Assembly (NCBI GenBank): GCA_900102115.1
Contig: FNAW01000003.1
Location: 434,001-498,000, forward strand
Direction of reading: 5' to 3'
Source: Blastococcus fimeti
Lineage (GTDB): Bacteria; Actinomycetota; Actinomycetes; Mycobacteriales; Geodermatophilaceae
Length of the DNA: 64,000 nucleotides
Part shown: positions 37,964-46,612 of the stretch, piece after piece
Layout of the letters: each line of letters opens with the position of its first letter
Numbering within the stretch: position 1 is the first letter of the stretch
Position numbers and translations under genes: made by a program
The notes under the pieces: model-generated
Seen by the model: only the letters and a program-made list of their open reading frames with translations
Told to the model about the DNA's origin: nothing
Database searches by the model: none

Positions 37964-38024
37964 TCACCGCCCGCTGAGGGTGGTCATCGCCCCCGTCCTG
38001 CCCGCCGTGAGCGGGTGGTGATCA
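37961..38024. terminator. Long-loop inverted repeat between convergent genes
   Basis: Arms TGATCACCGCCCGCT (37961-37975) and AGCGGGTGGTGATCA (38010-38024) with one mismatch and a 34-nt loop. It spans the ends of the threonine aldolase gene and the DUF559 gene. Confidence 0.5.
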
Positions 38025-38888
38025 ACCGCGCAGGGCGTCGGCGATCCGTCGCACCAGCTCCTCCGGGCGGTGCAGGTCGGCGGCCGTCACGAAGACCACG
38101 CGCCATCCCGCGGCCGACAACCGATTGAGGCGTCGCCGGTCCCGGGCGAACTGGCCCGGCTCCGCGTGCCACAGCCCGTCGTACTCGATGGCCAGGCGGT
38201 GCTCCGGGTAGGCGAAGTCGACCCTGGCGACGAAGGCGCCGTCTGCCCGGACCTCGAACTGCGGCACCGGCGCCGGGAGCCCACCCCTGCGCATGAGCAG
38301 ACGGAGTCGCGATTCCGGCGGCGACTCGGCCAGGCCATCGGCGAGCCCGGCCGCCTCACGGGCCTGCCGGCTGCCCCTGCACCGGGGAAGCGCTGCGGCT
38401 GCCGAGCGGACAGCGGCCAGGTCACAGATCCCGGCGCGCACGAGGTGGTCGAGCCGGACCACCGCTTCGTCCAGCGATCCGCGCCGGACGAGGTCGAGCG
38501 CGGTCCGCGTCCGGTCGGTCCAGCGGAGCAAGCCGTCGCCGACCACCGCACCGGCGAGCGAGGCGGTTCGGACGTGCACACCTGATGCGTGCCAGCGGAT
38601 ACCCGTGGGGAGGACCACCTCGACGGGGTCCGCAGGTCCGGCGAACTCCTGTCCGCCCCAGAGCGCCGCAGCGGTGTGCCCGCCGAACACCGCCGCAGGC
38701 GGAGCCACGAGCGCGACCGCCTCGGCGTGCAGCCGGTGCGTGACCGGCACGGTGGACAGGACGTACACGTCCGGGCGGAGGCGGCGGTAGGCGCTCGTGC
38801 GCAACTGGCCTCGGGTCAGGACGCCGCGACGCAGGACGTCACTACCGCGGAAGACGCCACGATGGACGACAGGTGGCGGCTGGTGCAT
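38022..38888 (-). CDS. DUF559 / endonuclease-like domain protein
   Basis: About 288 aa. The N-terminal half (VFRGSDVLRRGVLTRGQLR, YRRLRPDVYVLS, GGHTAAALWG) resembles the AbiEi-type winged domain of actinobacterial proteins. The C-terminus is a Vsr/DUF559 PD-(D/E)XK-like fold: VARVDFAYPEHRLAIEYDG, then RDRRRLNRLSAAGWRVVFVTAADL. Such proteins are common in Actinobacteria but lack a proven role; defence or repair are guesses. The start is uncertain (38888, 38915 or 38954). Confidence 0.8.
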   Translation of the reverse strand: MHQPPPVVHRGVFRGSDVLRRGVLTRGQLRTSAYRRLRPDVYVLSTVPVTHRLHAEAVALVAPPAAVFGGHTAAALWGGQEFAGPADPVEVVLPTGIRWHASGVHVRTASLAGAVVGDGLLRWTDRTRTALDLVRRGSLDEAVVRLDHLVRAGICDLAAVRSAAAALPRCRGSRQAREAAGLADGLAESPPESRLRLLMRRGGLPAPVPQFEVRADGAFVARVDFAYPEHRLAIEYDGLWHAEPGQFARDRRRLNRLSAAGWRVVFVTAADLHRPEELVRRIADALRG

Positions 38889-39001
38889 CCGGGCAGCATC
38901 GCGGTCCCGTGGCATGGCACGTGGGCGCCGTCCACAGGCTTGATCATCTCGCACCCACGGCGGTCGGGACGGGTACCGGGACCACCCTCAGCGAGAGGTG
39001 A

Positions 39002-39892
39002 TCACGCGGGTAGGTCGGGGATCAGCGAGTTGAGCAGCTTGATGTCCGCGGCGTGGCCCCCGCACGGGTCGCCGTCCTTGAGGCTGGGCGTCTCGACGAC
39101 GACGGGGACGCCGGCCATCGAGGGGTGCGTCAGCAGCTCGGCGAAGGGGGCGACGCCGATCGAGCCCTCGCCGATCGTCGTGTGCCGGTCCCGCTTGGAA
39201 CCGCAGCCGTCGAGGGAGTCGTTGGCGTGCACCAGGCCCAGCCGGCCGGGGCCGACGGTGGCCTCGAGCAGGTCCAGCGTCGCGGTCATGCCACCCGGCG
39301 TCGCCAGGTCGTGTCCGGCCGCCCAGATGTGGCAGGTGTCGAAGCAGACCCCGACCAGCGGGTGGTCCTCGAGCGCCGCGAAGTACGGGCCGAGCTCCTC
39401 GACCGTCGCCGCCAGCGCCTTGCCGCCACCGGCCGTCGGCTCGATGAGCAGCCGCGGCCCGTCCGGGTCGGCGGCATCCAGCACCGGCAGCAGCCGCTCG
39501 TGCAGCTGGCGCAGCGCCTCGGCGTAGCGGTCCTCGCCGACGGCGGAGCCCGCGTGCACGACGACGCCCTCGCAACCCAGCTGCGCGCCGCGGGCAAGGT
39601 TGTGCGCGATGGAGGCGATCGACTGCTCGACCGTGGCCTCGGTGGGGGAGCCGACGTTCACCAGGAACGGGGTGTGGATGAACGAGGGCACGCCGCGCTC
39701 GGCGCACCCGGCGGTGAACAGGGCGTCCTGCGCCGGGTCGCCGGGGGTGAGCTTCCAGCCGCGCGGGTTGCCCACGAACACCTGGACGGCGGCGGCGCCG
39801 ACGGCGTCGGTGTAAGCGAGGCCGCCCTTGGCCAGGCCGCCCTTGATCTGGATGTGCGCGCCGATCGGGGGCACGCGGAGGGGGGTGCTCAC
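39002..39892 (-). CDS. nfo: Endonuclease IV (AP endonuclease)
   Basis: 296 aa TIM-barrel enzyme of base excision repair, cutting 5' of abasic sites using three zinc ions. Signatures: IGAHIQIKGGLAKG at the start, QVFVGNPRGW, VVHAGSAVG, LLIEPTAGGG, GVCFDTCHIWAAGHDL and LVHANDS...DRHTTIGEGSIG. All Zn ligand positions seem present. It ends a minus-strand series (glyA, PASTA kinase, nfo) with 12 bp between it and the kinase. Family identity is secure. Confidence 0.93.
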   Translation of the reverse strand: MSTPLRVPPIGAHIQIKGGLAKGGLAYTDAVGAAAVQVFVGNPRGWKLTPGDPAQDALFTAGCAERGVPSFIHTPFLVNVGSPTEATVEQSIASIAHNLARGAQLGCEGVVVHAGSAVGEDRYAEALRQLHERLLPVLDAADPDGPRLLIEPTAGGGKALAATVEELGPYFAALEDHPLVGVCFDTCHIWAAGHDLATPGGMTATLDLLEATVGPGRLGLVHANDSLDGCGSKRDRHTTIGEGSIGVAPFAELLTHPSMAGVPVVVETPSLKDGDPCGGHAADIKLLNSLIPDLPA

Positions 39893-39904
39893 TGCGGGGA
39901 AGAC

Positions 39905-41878
39905 CTATCCGAACGTGACGAGGATGGTGACCTGGGTGCCCTGCTCGACGGATTCGCCGGCCTTGACGCTCTGCCGGAGGACACGGTCACCGAAGAACTT
40001 GGTGACCTCGACCTCCAGTCCGACCGCCGCGAGCGCGGCGGTGGCCTCGGCCTCGCTCATCCCGACCACGTCGGGCACCTCGACCAGTGGCACGCCGGCC
40101 GAGACCTGGATCGTCACGGTGCCGCGGTAGGGCGCCTCGGTGCCGGGTGCGGGGTCGACCGCCATGACCTCGCCCTTGTCGACGGCGGCGCTGCGGCCGT
40201 CCTCGCCGCGCTCGACCGTGAAGCCCAGCGCCTCGAGGTTGGCCGTCGCCTGCTCCGGCGTCTGCCCGGTCACGTCGGGCACGGCCACCGGCGCGTGCCC
40301 CTTGCTGACCAGGATGGTGACCACCTGGTCGCGGGTCAGCTGCGTGCCGGGGGCGGGGTCGAAACCGGTGACCAGGCCGGGCGCCACGTCGTCGTCGTAG
40401 ACGTCGCTGCGGGTGACCTGCACCGGAACCGTCTCCTGCAGCTCGGCCTCGACCTCGTCGGCCGGCCGCCCCACGAACTCGGCGGCGACGACGTAGCGCT
40501 CCGGCCCCTTGGAGACGACGACCTCCACGTCGGTGCCGCGGATCGCCTCGCGACCGGCGACGGGGTCGGTGGCGATGACCGTGCCGGCGGGCACGGTCTC
40601 GCTGAACTGCTCGACGACCGGCTTCGGGTCCAGGCCGGCGTCCTGCAGCATGTCGACGGCCGCCTCGCGCGACTTGCCGACCAGGGTCGGGACGTCGGTC
40701 CACCGGCCGCTGCCCATCCACCAGCCGATCGCCCCGATCGTGATCGCGAGCAGCAGCACCAGGGCGACGGCGAAGCGGGCCCGGCGCCGGCGGATGTGCT
40801 GCGGCACGCCGGGGCGGGCACGGTCCACCCCCGGCCGGCGGCCGCCGACGTCGGTCGTGGGGCCGGCGCCCATGGCCGGGAGCATGCTGGTGCGCCCGCT
40901 GCGCTGCGCGCCGAGGACGGCGGTGCCCGGGTCGCTGGGGTGCCGCGGGCGGGTGGGCCGGTTGGTCGGGCGGAGCGTGCCCGGGCCGGCGGTGCTGCGC
41001 CCGGTGGGCACCGGCACCGGCTCGATGCCCAGGTCCTTGCGGACGTCGGACAGCTCGGCGAGGAACGCGCCGGCGTCGATCGGCCGGCCGGCCGGGTCGC
41101 GGCGGGTGCCGCGGGCGACCAGCTCGTCGACGGCCCACGGCAGGCCCGGCACCTCGGTCGACGGCGCGGGGACGTCGTGGTGCACGTGCTGGTAGGCGAT
41201 GGCGAGCGGGGTGTCACCGCCGTACGGCGGGTGCCCGGTGAGCATCTCGTAGAGCACGATGCCGGCGGCGTAGATGTCGGAGCGGGCGTCGGCGCGGCCG
41301 CGCTCGAGCTGCTCGGGGGAGAGGTAGGCGACGGTGCCGATGAGCACGCCGCCGGTCTGGCTGGTCTGCCCGGTGCCGACGACGGCGCGGGCCAGGCCGA
41401 AGTCGGCCACCTTGACCACGCCGTCGATGCCGATGAGGACGTTCTCCGGCTTGATGTCGCGGTGCACGATGCCGGCGCGGTGGGCGGCCGTCAGCCCGGA
41501 CAGCACCGGCTCCAGGACGGCGAACGCCTCGGCGACGGTCAGCCGGCCGCGCGCGGTGAGCAGGTCGCGCAGCGTCCGCCCGCGGACCAGCTCCATGACC
41601 AGGAACACCAGGCCCTGGTCGCTGCCCTGGTCGCTGACGCCGACGACGTTCGGGTGGCTGAGCATCGCCGCGGCTCGCGCCTCGCGGGTGAACCGGTCCA
41701 CGAACGTCGGGTCGTGCGCCAGGTGCTCGGCCATGACCTTGACCGCGACGGTCTTGTGCAGCCGGAGGTCGGTCGCCGAGTAGACGGTCGACATGCCGCC
41801 GCGGGCCACCCGCTCCTCGAGGCGGTAGCGCCCCTCCAGAACGAGGCCGACCACGGGGTCGGTCACGGCGGTGTCCAC
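39905..41878 (-). CDS. PASTA-domain Ser/Thr kinase (PknL/PknB-like)
   Basis: 657 aa membrane kinase. The kinase domain covers about residues 1-275 (YRLEERVARGGMSTVY, HRDIKPENVLI, DFGLARAVVG). A Pro/Arg-rich juxtamembrane stretch, one transmembrane helix (VALVLLLAITIGAIGWW) and four extracellular PASTA domains follow. PASTA domains bind muropeptides or lipid II and tune cell-wall growth. TACACT ends 7 bp before GTG 41878. In M. tuberculosis the equivalent PknL (Rv2176) phosphorylates Rv2175c, whose homologue is at 44725. Confidence 0.93.
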   Translation of the reverse strand: MDTAVTDPVVGLVLEGRYRLEERVARGGMSTVYSATDLRLHKTVAVKVMAEHLAHDPTFVDRFTREARAAAMLSHPNVVGVSDQGSDQGLVFLVMELVRGRTLRDLLTARGRLTVAEAFAVLEPVLSGLTAAHRAGIVHRDIKPENVLIGIDGVVKVADFGLARAVVGTGQTSQTGGVLIGTVAYLSPEQLERGRADARSDIYAAGIVLYEMLTGHPPYGGDTPLAIAYQHVHHDVPAPSTEVPGLPWAVDELVARGTRRDPAGRPIDAGAFLAELSDVRKDLGIEPVPVPTGRSTAGPGTLRPTNRPTRPRHPSDPGTAVLGAQRSGRTSMLPAMGAGPTTDVGGRRPGVDRARPGVPQHIRRRRARFAVALVLLLAITIGAIGWWMGSGRWTDVPTLVGKSREAAVDMLQDAGLDPKPVVEQFSETVPAGTVIATDPVAGREAIRGTDVEVVVSKGPERYVVAAEFVGRPADEVEAELQETVPVQVTRSDVYDDDVAPGLVTGFDPAPGTQLTRDQVVTILVSKGHAPVAVPDVTGQTPEQATANLEALGFTVERGEDGRSAAVDKGEVMAVDPAPGTEAPYRGTVTIQVSAGVPLVEVPDVVGMSEAEATAALAAVGLEVEVTKFFGDRVLRQSVKAGESVEQGTQVTILVTFG

Positions 41879-41898
41879 CTGGCCGAGTGTAGGAGCGA

Positions 41899-41950
41899 CA
41901 CGGGGCCCGGGGGTCCTCCCACGCTGTGCGGGGGACGCCCGGGACCCGTG
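41899..41950 (-). terminator. Probable terminator after glyA
   Basis: Arms CACGGGGCCCGGG (41899-41911) and CCCGGGACCCGTG (41938-41950) with one mismatch and a loop rich in GC. It lies 39 bp beyond the glyA stop. Confidence 0.5.
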
Positions 41951-41988
41951 GTGCGGATGGTCACCCGACCCGTGTCACAGCGGGCCGC

Positions 41989-43458
41989 TCAGCCCAGGTC
42001 CAGACCGGGGTAGAGCGGGTGCGCGGCGAGCAGCTCGGCGGTGGCGGCACGGGTGCGGTCGGCCAGCCCGTCGGTGAGCACGTACTTCGCCTTGGAGACG
42101 CCGCCGTCGCGGGTGGCGGTCGGGGTGGCGCCGGTCAGGACGTCGACGATGAGCTCCGCCGTCCGGTCGAACTCGGCGGCACCGAACCCGCGGGTGGTCA
42201 GCGCCGGGGTGCCCAGGCGGACGCCGGAGGTGTACCAGGCGCCGTTCGGGTCGGCCGGGATGGCGTTGCGGTTGGTGACGATGCCGGCGTCGAGCAGCGC
42301 GGACTCGGCCTGCCGCCCGGTGAGGCCGAAGGCGGTGACGTCGAGCAGCACCAGGTGGTTGTCGGTGCCGCCGGTGACCAGCCGGGCGCCGCGGCTGCTC
42401 AGGCCCTCCGCGAGGCTCTGCGCGTTGTCGGCGACGGCCTGGGCGTAGCCGGCGAAGGCGGGCTGACGGGCCTCGGCGAACGCGACGGCCTTGGCGGCCA
42501 TCACGTGCGGCAGCGGGCCGCCGAGCACCATCGGGCAGCCGCGGTCGACGGCGTCGGCGAACTCGGGCTGGGCCAGCACGAACCCGCCGCGCGGGCCGCG
42601 CAGCGACTTGTGGCTGGTGCTGGTGACGACGTGGGCGTGCGGCACCGGGTCGAAGTCGCCGGTGAGCACCTTGCCGGCCACCAGGCCCGCGAAGTGCGCC
42701 ATGTCGACGACGAGCGTGGCGCCCACCTCGTCGGCGATCTCCCGCATGGTCGCGAAGTTCACCCGGCGCGGGTAGGCGGAGTAGCCGGCCATGAGGATCA
42801 GCGGCTTGAACTCGTGGGCCCGCGCCCGGACGGCGTCGTAGTCGAGCAGCTCGGTCGACGGGTCGGTGCCGTAGGAGGACTGCTCGAACATCTTGCCGCT
42901 GATGTTGGGGCGGAAGCCGTGCGTGAGGTGGCCGCCGGCGTCCAGGGACATGCCGAGCATGCGCTGGTCGCCCAGGGCCCGGCGCAGCGTCGCCCAGTCG
43001 GCGTCGGTGAGGTCGTTGACGTGCTTGGCGCCGGCCTGCTGCAGCGCCGGCAGCTCGACCCGCTGGGCCAGCACGGCCCAGAAGGCGACCAGGTTGGCGT
43101 CGATGCCGGAGTGCGGCTGGACGTAGGCGTAGGGGGCGCCGAACAGCTCGCGGGCGTGCTCGGCGGCGAGCGCCTCGACGGTGTCGACGTTCTGACAGCC
43201 GGCGTAGAAGCGGTGCCCGACGGTGCCCTCGGCGTACTTGTCGCTGAACCAGTTGCCCATGGTGAGCAGCACGGCGGGGCTGGCGTAGTTCTCGCTGGCG
43301 ATCAGCTTGAGCGACTCGCGCTGGTCGGTGAGCTCCTGGCTGATCGCGGCGGCCACGCGGGGCTCGACGGCACCGATCACGGACAGGGCGCTGCGGTAGG
43401 CGTCCGAGGCCGTCGCGGCATCGAAGGGCGTGGTGTTCGTGGAGGGCGCGGTGGTCAT
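41989..43458 (-). CDS. glyA: Serine hydroxymethyltransferase
   Basis: Converts serine and tetrahydrofolate to glycine and 5,10-methylene-THF. 489 aa. [31 protein letters not shown] and the PLP lysine block [16 protein letters not shown] are all present. A roughly 45-residue insert ([20 protein letters not shown]...) is seen in some actinobacterial GlyA. ATG 43458 has AGGAG upstream. The leader carries a ZTP riboswitch, linking glyA to purine/folate status. Confidence 0.96.
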   Translation of the reverse strand: MTTAPSTNTTPFDAATASDAYRSALSVIGAVEPRVAAAISQELTDQRESLKLIASENYASPAVLLTMGNWFSDKYAEGTVGHRFYAGCQNVDTVEALAAEHARELFGAPYAYVQPHSGIDANLVAFWAVLAQRVELPALQQAGAKHVNDLTDADWATLRRALGDQRMLGMSLDAGGHLTHGFRPNISGKMFEQSSYGTDPSTELLDYDAVRARAHEFKPLILMAGYSAYPRRVNFATMREIADEVGATLVVDMAHFAGLVAGKVLTGDFDPVPHAHVVTSTSHKSLRGPRGGFVLAQPEFADAVDRGCPMVLGGPLPHVMAAKAVAFAEARQPAFAGYAQAVADNAQSLAEGLSSRGARLVTGGTDNHLVLLDVTAFGLTGRQAESALLDAGIVTNRNAIPADPNGAWYTSGVRLGTPALTTRGFGAAEFDRTAELIVDVLTGATPTATRDGGVSKAKYVLTDGLADRTRAATAELLAAHPLYPGLDLG

Positions 43459-43487
43459 GGGGGTCTCCTGGCCGACGGTCAACAGGG

Positions 43488-43564
43488 GGCGCCCAGGCGC
43501 GCGGCAGGGGAGGAACAGGGCCGCTCCCCGGTGGGTGCCCACCTCTGTGCGCCAGTCACGGCCC
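43488..43564 (-). promoter_or_regulatory. ZTP (pfl motif) riboswitch of glyA
   Basis: On the minus strand the leader reads GGGCCGTGACTGGCG, then a GTGGG/CCCAC hairpin, then CACCGGGGAGCGGCCC, and after a linker CGCGCCTGGGCGCC. GGGCCG and CGGCCC pair as P1, and the GTGACTGGCG and CCGGGGAGCG internal-loop sequences are the conserved pfl core. CCTGGGC forms the pseudoknot. The RNA senses ZTP/AICAR (10-formyl-THF shortage) and raises one-carbon genes. It ends 29 nt before the glyA ATG. Confidence 0.92.
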
Positions 43565-43574
43565 AGGGGTCAGG

Positions 43575-44711
43575 TTATCGCGCTGCGACGACGGTGTCGC
43601 GGGGCACCGACCGGACGTCGGTCACGCCGCAGAGCGCCATCGTGTGCGCGAGCTCCTCGCCGAGCCGGGTCAGGACGCCGGCCACGCCGTCGGCCCCGCC
43701 GGTGGCCAGCCCCCAGATGGTGGGCCGGCCGACGAAGACCGCCCGCGCGCCCAGGGCGAGGGCGGTGAGCACGTCCGAGCCCGACCGGATGCCGCCGTCG
43801 GCGTAGACCTCGACGTCGTCGCCGACGGCGTCGACCACCTCCGGCAGGGCGTGCGCGCTGGCCACGGCCGGGTCGACCTGGCGGCCGCCGTGCGTGGAGA
43901 CCCAGACGGCGGCGGCGCCGGCCTGCACGCAGCGCGTGGCGTCGTCCCCGCGGAGCACGCCCTTCACCACGACCGGTAGGCCGGAGAGGTCGCCGAAGCG
44001 GGCGATGTCGTCGAAGGTCCAGGTGGCGGTCGCCAGGTCCTGCAGCGAGGGCCGGTCGCCGTCAGCGGGGTGGTTGGCCATCCGCAGGCCGGCCGGGAGG
44101 GCGAAGTCGTGCCGGAGGTCCCGGTGGCGGCGGCCGAGCAGCGGCAGGTCGACGGTGAGCACGAGGGCGGCGTAGCCCGCGGCCCCGGCGCGGCGGGCGA
44201 GGTCGTCGGTGTGCGCGCCGGAGTGCAGCCGGTAGAGCTGGAACCACGGTGCGGAGTCCGGGACCTCCTGCGCCACCTCCTCCAGGGTGTGCGTGGCGCT
44301 GGTCGAGACGGTCATGAGCGAGCCGGCCGCCGCCGCACCGCGGGCCGTGGCCAGCTCGCCGTCGGGGTGCGCCATGCCCTGGTACGCCCACGGCGCGACG
44401 CCGATCGGGGACCGGACCGGACTGCCGAGCAGCTCGGTGTCCAGCGGCACGGAGGTGATCCCGCGCAGCACGCGCGGCCGCAGGCGCCACGAGCGCCAGG
44501 AACCCGGGGCCTCGCGCAGCGTCGTCTCGGACTCCGCGCCGCCGGCGTAGTAGTCGAAGACGTCGGCGGGCAGGAGCTCGCGGGCGGTGTCCTCCAGGCG
44601 CTCCAGGTCGAGGTACGGCGGCTCGGCCTCGGCGTCCTCGGGCGTCTCCTCGCCGACCGCGCGGCGTCGCTGCCCCGGCACCGGGCTGTCGGCTGGTCGT
44701 GGAGGCGCCAT
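43575..44711 (-). CDS. FMN-dependent alpha-hydroxy-acid oxidase/dehydrogenase
   Basis: 378 aa TIM barrel of the lactate oxidase/glycolate oxidase family. Motifs: FDYYAGGAESETTLREA, SPIGVAPWAYQGMAHPDGE, VVVKGVLRGDDA with the catalytic Lys, STHGGRQVDP with the catalytic His and Arg, and the FMN phosphate loop YADGGIRSGSDVLTALALGA. It oxidises a 2-hydroxyacid such as lactate or mandelate; the exact substrate is not clear. The ATG at 44711 lies only 13 bp from the divergent ATG at 44725. It ends 11 bp before the glyA riboswitch. Confidence 0.9.
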   Translation of the reverse strand: MAPPRPADSPVPGQRRRAVGEETPEDAEAEPPYLDLERLEDTARELLPADVFDYYAGGAESETTLREAPGSWRSWRLRPRVLRGITSVPLDTELLGSPVRSPIGVAPWAYQGMAHPDGELATARGAAAAGSLMTVSTSATHTLEEVAQEVPDSAPWFQLYRLHSGAHTDDLARRAGAAGYAALVLTVDLPLLGRRHRDLRHDFALPAGLRMANHPADGDRPSLQDLATATWTFDDIARFGDLSGLPVVVKGVLRGDDATRCVQAGAAAVWVSTHGGRQVDPAVASAHALPEVVDAVGDDVEVYADGGIRSGSDVLTALALGARAVFVGRPTIWGLATGGADGVAGVLTRLGEELAHTMALCGVTDVRSVPRDTVVAAR

Positions 44712-44724
44712 AGGCTCGCACCTT
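44711..44724. promoter_or_regulatory. Compact divergent leaderless promoter
   Basis: TAGGCT (44711-44716) is 8 bp before ATG 44725 on the plus strand. TAAGGT, read on the minus strand (44724-44719), is 8 bp before ATG 44711. The -10 boxes face each other across only 13 bp between two start codons. Confidence 0.45.
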
Positions 44725-45048
44725 ATGGACACGTTCACCCCCGCGGAGGTCGCCCAGCTCCTGGGCACCTCGCCGAACCGGGTCCGGCAGCTGCTGCGCG
44801 ACCGCAAGCTGATGGCCGTTCCCGGCAGCGGCAACGGCAAGATCCCGGCCGCTTTCGTCCAGGACGGCATCATCCTCAAGCACCTGCCCGGGCTGCTCAC
44901 CGTCCTCCAGGACGGCGGCTTCACCGACGAGCAGGCCTTCGACTGGCTGTTCCGGGAGGACGACACGCTGCCCGGCACCCCGGTCCAGGCGCTGCGCGAC
45001 GACCGGCACACCGAGGTCACCCGCCGGGCGCAGGCCCTGGCGTTCTGA
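44725..45048 (+). CDS. Rv2175c-like DNA-binding protein
   Basis: 107 aa. A winged helix-turn-helix resembling excisionase/MerR-type folds: FTPAEVAQLLGTSPNRVRQLLRDRKLMAVPG, followed by the Rv2175c family C-terminus (IPAAFVQDG, LKHLPGLLTVLQDGGFTDEQAFDWLF). In M. tuberculosis the homologue binds DNA and is phosphorylated by PknL. The PASTA kinase encoded at 39905-41878 may do the same here; that is inference. ATG 44725 appears leaderless. Confidence 0.9.
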   Translation: MDTFTPAEVAQLLGTSPNRVRQLLRDRKLMAVPGSGNGKIPAAFVQDGIILKHLPGLLTVLQDGGFTDEQAFDWLFREDDTLPGTPVQALRDDRHTEVTRRAQALAF

Positions 45049-45105
45049 CCTCGCCGCCCTGAGCACAGTGCATCCGGCCCCGGTCCGAACGGGGAAGGAC
45101 CTGCC

Positions 45106-45456
45106 GTGGAGCAGCTGACCTACCTCGGGCTGCTCGTCGGCTGCCTGGTGGTCACCGCGCCCCTGGAGCTGGTGCTCCGGGTGCGGGTCTACGCCCGCTG
45201 GCGGCGGTTCCTGCTGGCGGTGCTGCCCGAGTTCGCGGTCTTCGTCGTCTGGGTGCTGTACGCCATCGACCAGGGGCACTGGGACTACTCGTCGGTGCGC
45301 ACCCTCGACGTCCGGCTGCCCGGGGGGATCCCGGTCGAGGAGGCGTTGTTCTTCCTCGTCGTCCCGCTGTGCTCGGTGCTGGCCCTGGAGGCGGTTCGCC
45401 GGGTGACCGGCTGGGACGCCGGCTATCCGAGCGAGGAAGCGGAGGCCGGGCGGTGA
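45106..45456 (+). CDS. crtYc: Lycopene cyclase subunit CrtYc-like
   Basis: 116 aa with three predicted transmembrane helices. It ends in the family motif GGIPVEEALFFLVVPLCSVLALEA, where PxEEaxFF is the diagnostic element of heterodimeric lycopene cyclases. It forms a membrane heterodimer with the next protein to make beta-type rings on lycopene. A GGAAGGA ribosome site precedes GTG 45106. The next gene overlaps by 4 bp. Confidence 0.93.
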   Translation: MEQLTYLGLLVGCLVVTAPLELVLRVRVYARWRRFLLAVLPEFAVFVVWVLYAIDQGHWDYSSVRTLDVRLPGGIPVEEALFFLVVPLCSVLALEAVRRVTGWDAGYPSEEAEAGR

Positions 45457-45800
45457 GCTACAGCGTGCTGGCGGTCGTCGCCGTCGTCGCCGTCCTCGTG
45501 CTGGACCTGGCGGTCTACCGCACCCGGATGGTGACCCGGAAGGTCTTCTGGACCGCCTACGCGATCATCGTGTTCTTCCAGCTGCTGATGAACGGCGTGC
45601 TCACCGGTCTGGACGTCGTGGTCTACGACGAGCGGGCCATCTGGGGCCCGCGGATCGCCTATGCGCCGGTCGAGGACCTGCTGTTCGGCTTCGCGATGGT
45701 GACCCTGACCCTGGCCAGCTGGGCGGCGGTCAACCGGCGGGCGAACACCGCCAGGCGGCGCGGCTCGGAGACCGACACGCGACCGTCGAGCACGCGGTAG
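45453..45800 (+). CDS. crtYd: Lycopene cyclase subunit CrtYd-like
   Basis: 115 aa with three predicted transmembrane helices. Motifs: KVFWTAYAIIVFFQLLMNGVLTG and the closing APVEDLLFGFAMVTLTL, the second-subunit form of the PxE(D/E)xxF element. GTG 45453 overlaps the crtYc stop. The C-terminal 142 bp overlap, tail to tail, the end of crtB on the other strand. The last 20 residues (NTARRRGSETDTRPSSTR) are probably dispensable. Confidence 0.92.
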   Translation: MSYSVLAVVAVVAVLVLDLAVYRTRMVTRKVFWTAYAIIVFFQLLMNGVLTGLDVVVYDERAIWGPRIAYAPVEDLLFGFAMVTLTLASWAAVNRRANTARRRGSETDTRPSSTR

Positions 45801-46612
45801 TCCGCGCGCTCGATCTCGCGGAGGATGCCGCCGTACAGGTCGGTGGCCGCGCGCACGCAGTCACGGGACTCCGGCGCCAGCATCGGCGTGCCGAGGGCGG
45901 CGTCGTCGTAGCGGCGGCGGGTGACCTCGACCATCTCGCGCATCAGCGCCCCGAACCCGGGGGAGTGCCGCTTCTCGGCGAGCTGCTCGCGGGTCACCCC
46001 GTGCGCGGCCATCAGGTCGGCGGGCAGGTAGACGCGGCCGCGGTCGATGTCCTCGGCGACGTCGCGGAGGAAGTTGGTGAGCTGGAAGGCCTCGCCCAGG
46101 GCGATCGCGTGCGGGGCGGCCTCCTCCCGGGCGACGCCGGCCGCGGTGCCCAGCACCGGCAGCACCTGCAGGCCGATGACCGACGCCGAGCCCCACATGT
46201 ACCGGTCGAGCGCGGCGAGGTCGGCGTAGGAGTCGACGTCGAGGTCGCTGGTCATGGCGGCGAGGAAGTCGACGAGGTGCTCGACCGGGATGGCGTAGCG
46301 GCGGTAGGTGTGCACCATGGCCAGCCGGACGGGATCCTCCGACCAGCCGGCCTCGAGCTCGGCGAGCATTGCCCGCGACCACTCGGCGAGGTCGCCCTGG
46401 GGGTCGGCGCCGGGCAGGTCGACCAGGTCGTCGGCGGTGCGGGCGGCGGCGTAGAGCGCGTGGACGGCCGGCCGCCGGTCGGGGGTCAGCAGCCGGGTGG
46501 CCAGGAAGTAGCTCTTGCCGTGCCGTGCGGCGATCGCGGCGCAGTGCGCGTAGGCCGCGGCGAGCTGCTGCTGCCGCGCGCCCTGCGTGCCCGGCGGGTG
46601 CACGAGCGTCAT
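45659..46612 (-). CDS. crtB: Phytoene synthase
   Basis: Joins two geranylgeranyl-PP molecules into 15-cis-phytoene. 317 aa. The two aspartate-rich sites are visible: the first in ARTADDLVD and the second in NFLRDVAEDIDRGRVYLP. The YAxxRTADDLVD and QLTNFLRDVAEDI motifs are diagnostic. ATG 46612 overlaps the crtI stop by 4 bp. The last 142 bp overlap crtYd on the opposite strand. Confidence 0.96.
   Translation of the reverse strand: MTLVHPPGTQGARQQQLAAAYAHCAAIAARHGKSYFLATRLLTPDRRPAVHALYAAARTADDLVDLPGADPQGDLAEWSRAMLAELEAGWSEDPVRLAMVHTYRRYAIPVEHLVDFLAAMTSDLDVDSYADLAALDRYMWGSASVIGLQVLPVLGTAAGVAREEAAPHAIALGEAFQLTNFLRDVAEDIDRGRVYLPADLMAAHGVTREQLAEKRHSPGFGALMREMVEVTRRRYDDAALGTPMLAPESRDCVRAATDLYGGILREIERADYRVLDGRVSVSEPRRLAVFARRLTAAQLARVRVTIAKPNSRSSTGA

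Noticed and set aside
39053..42013. 986-codon plus-strand frame
   Set aside because: Shadow of endonuclease IV and the PASTA kinase; a low-complexity product with no domain.
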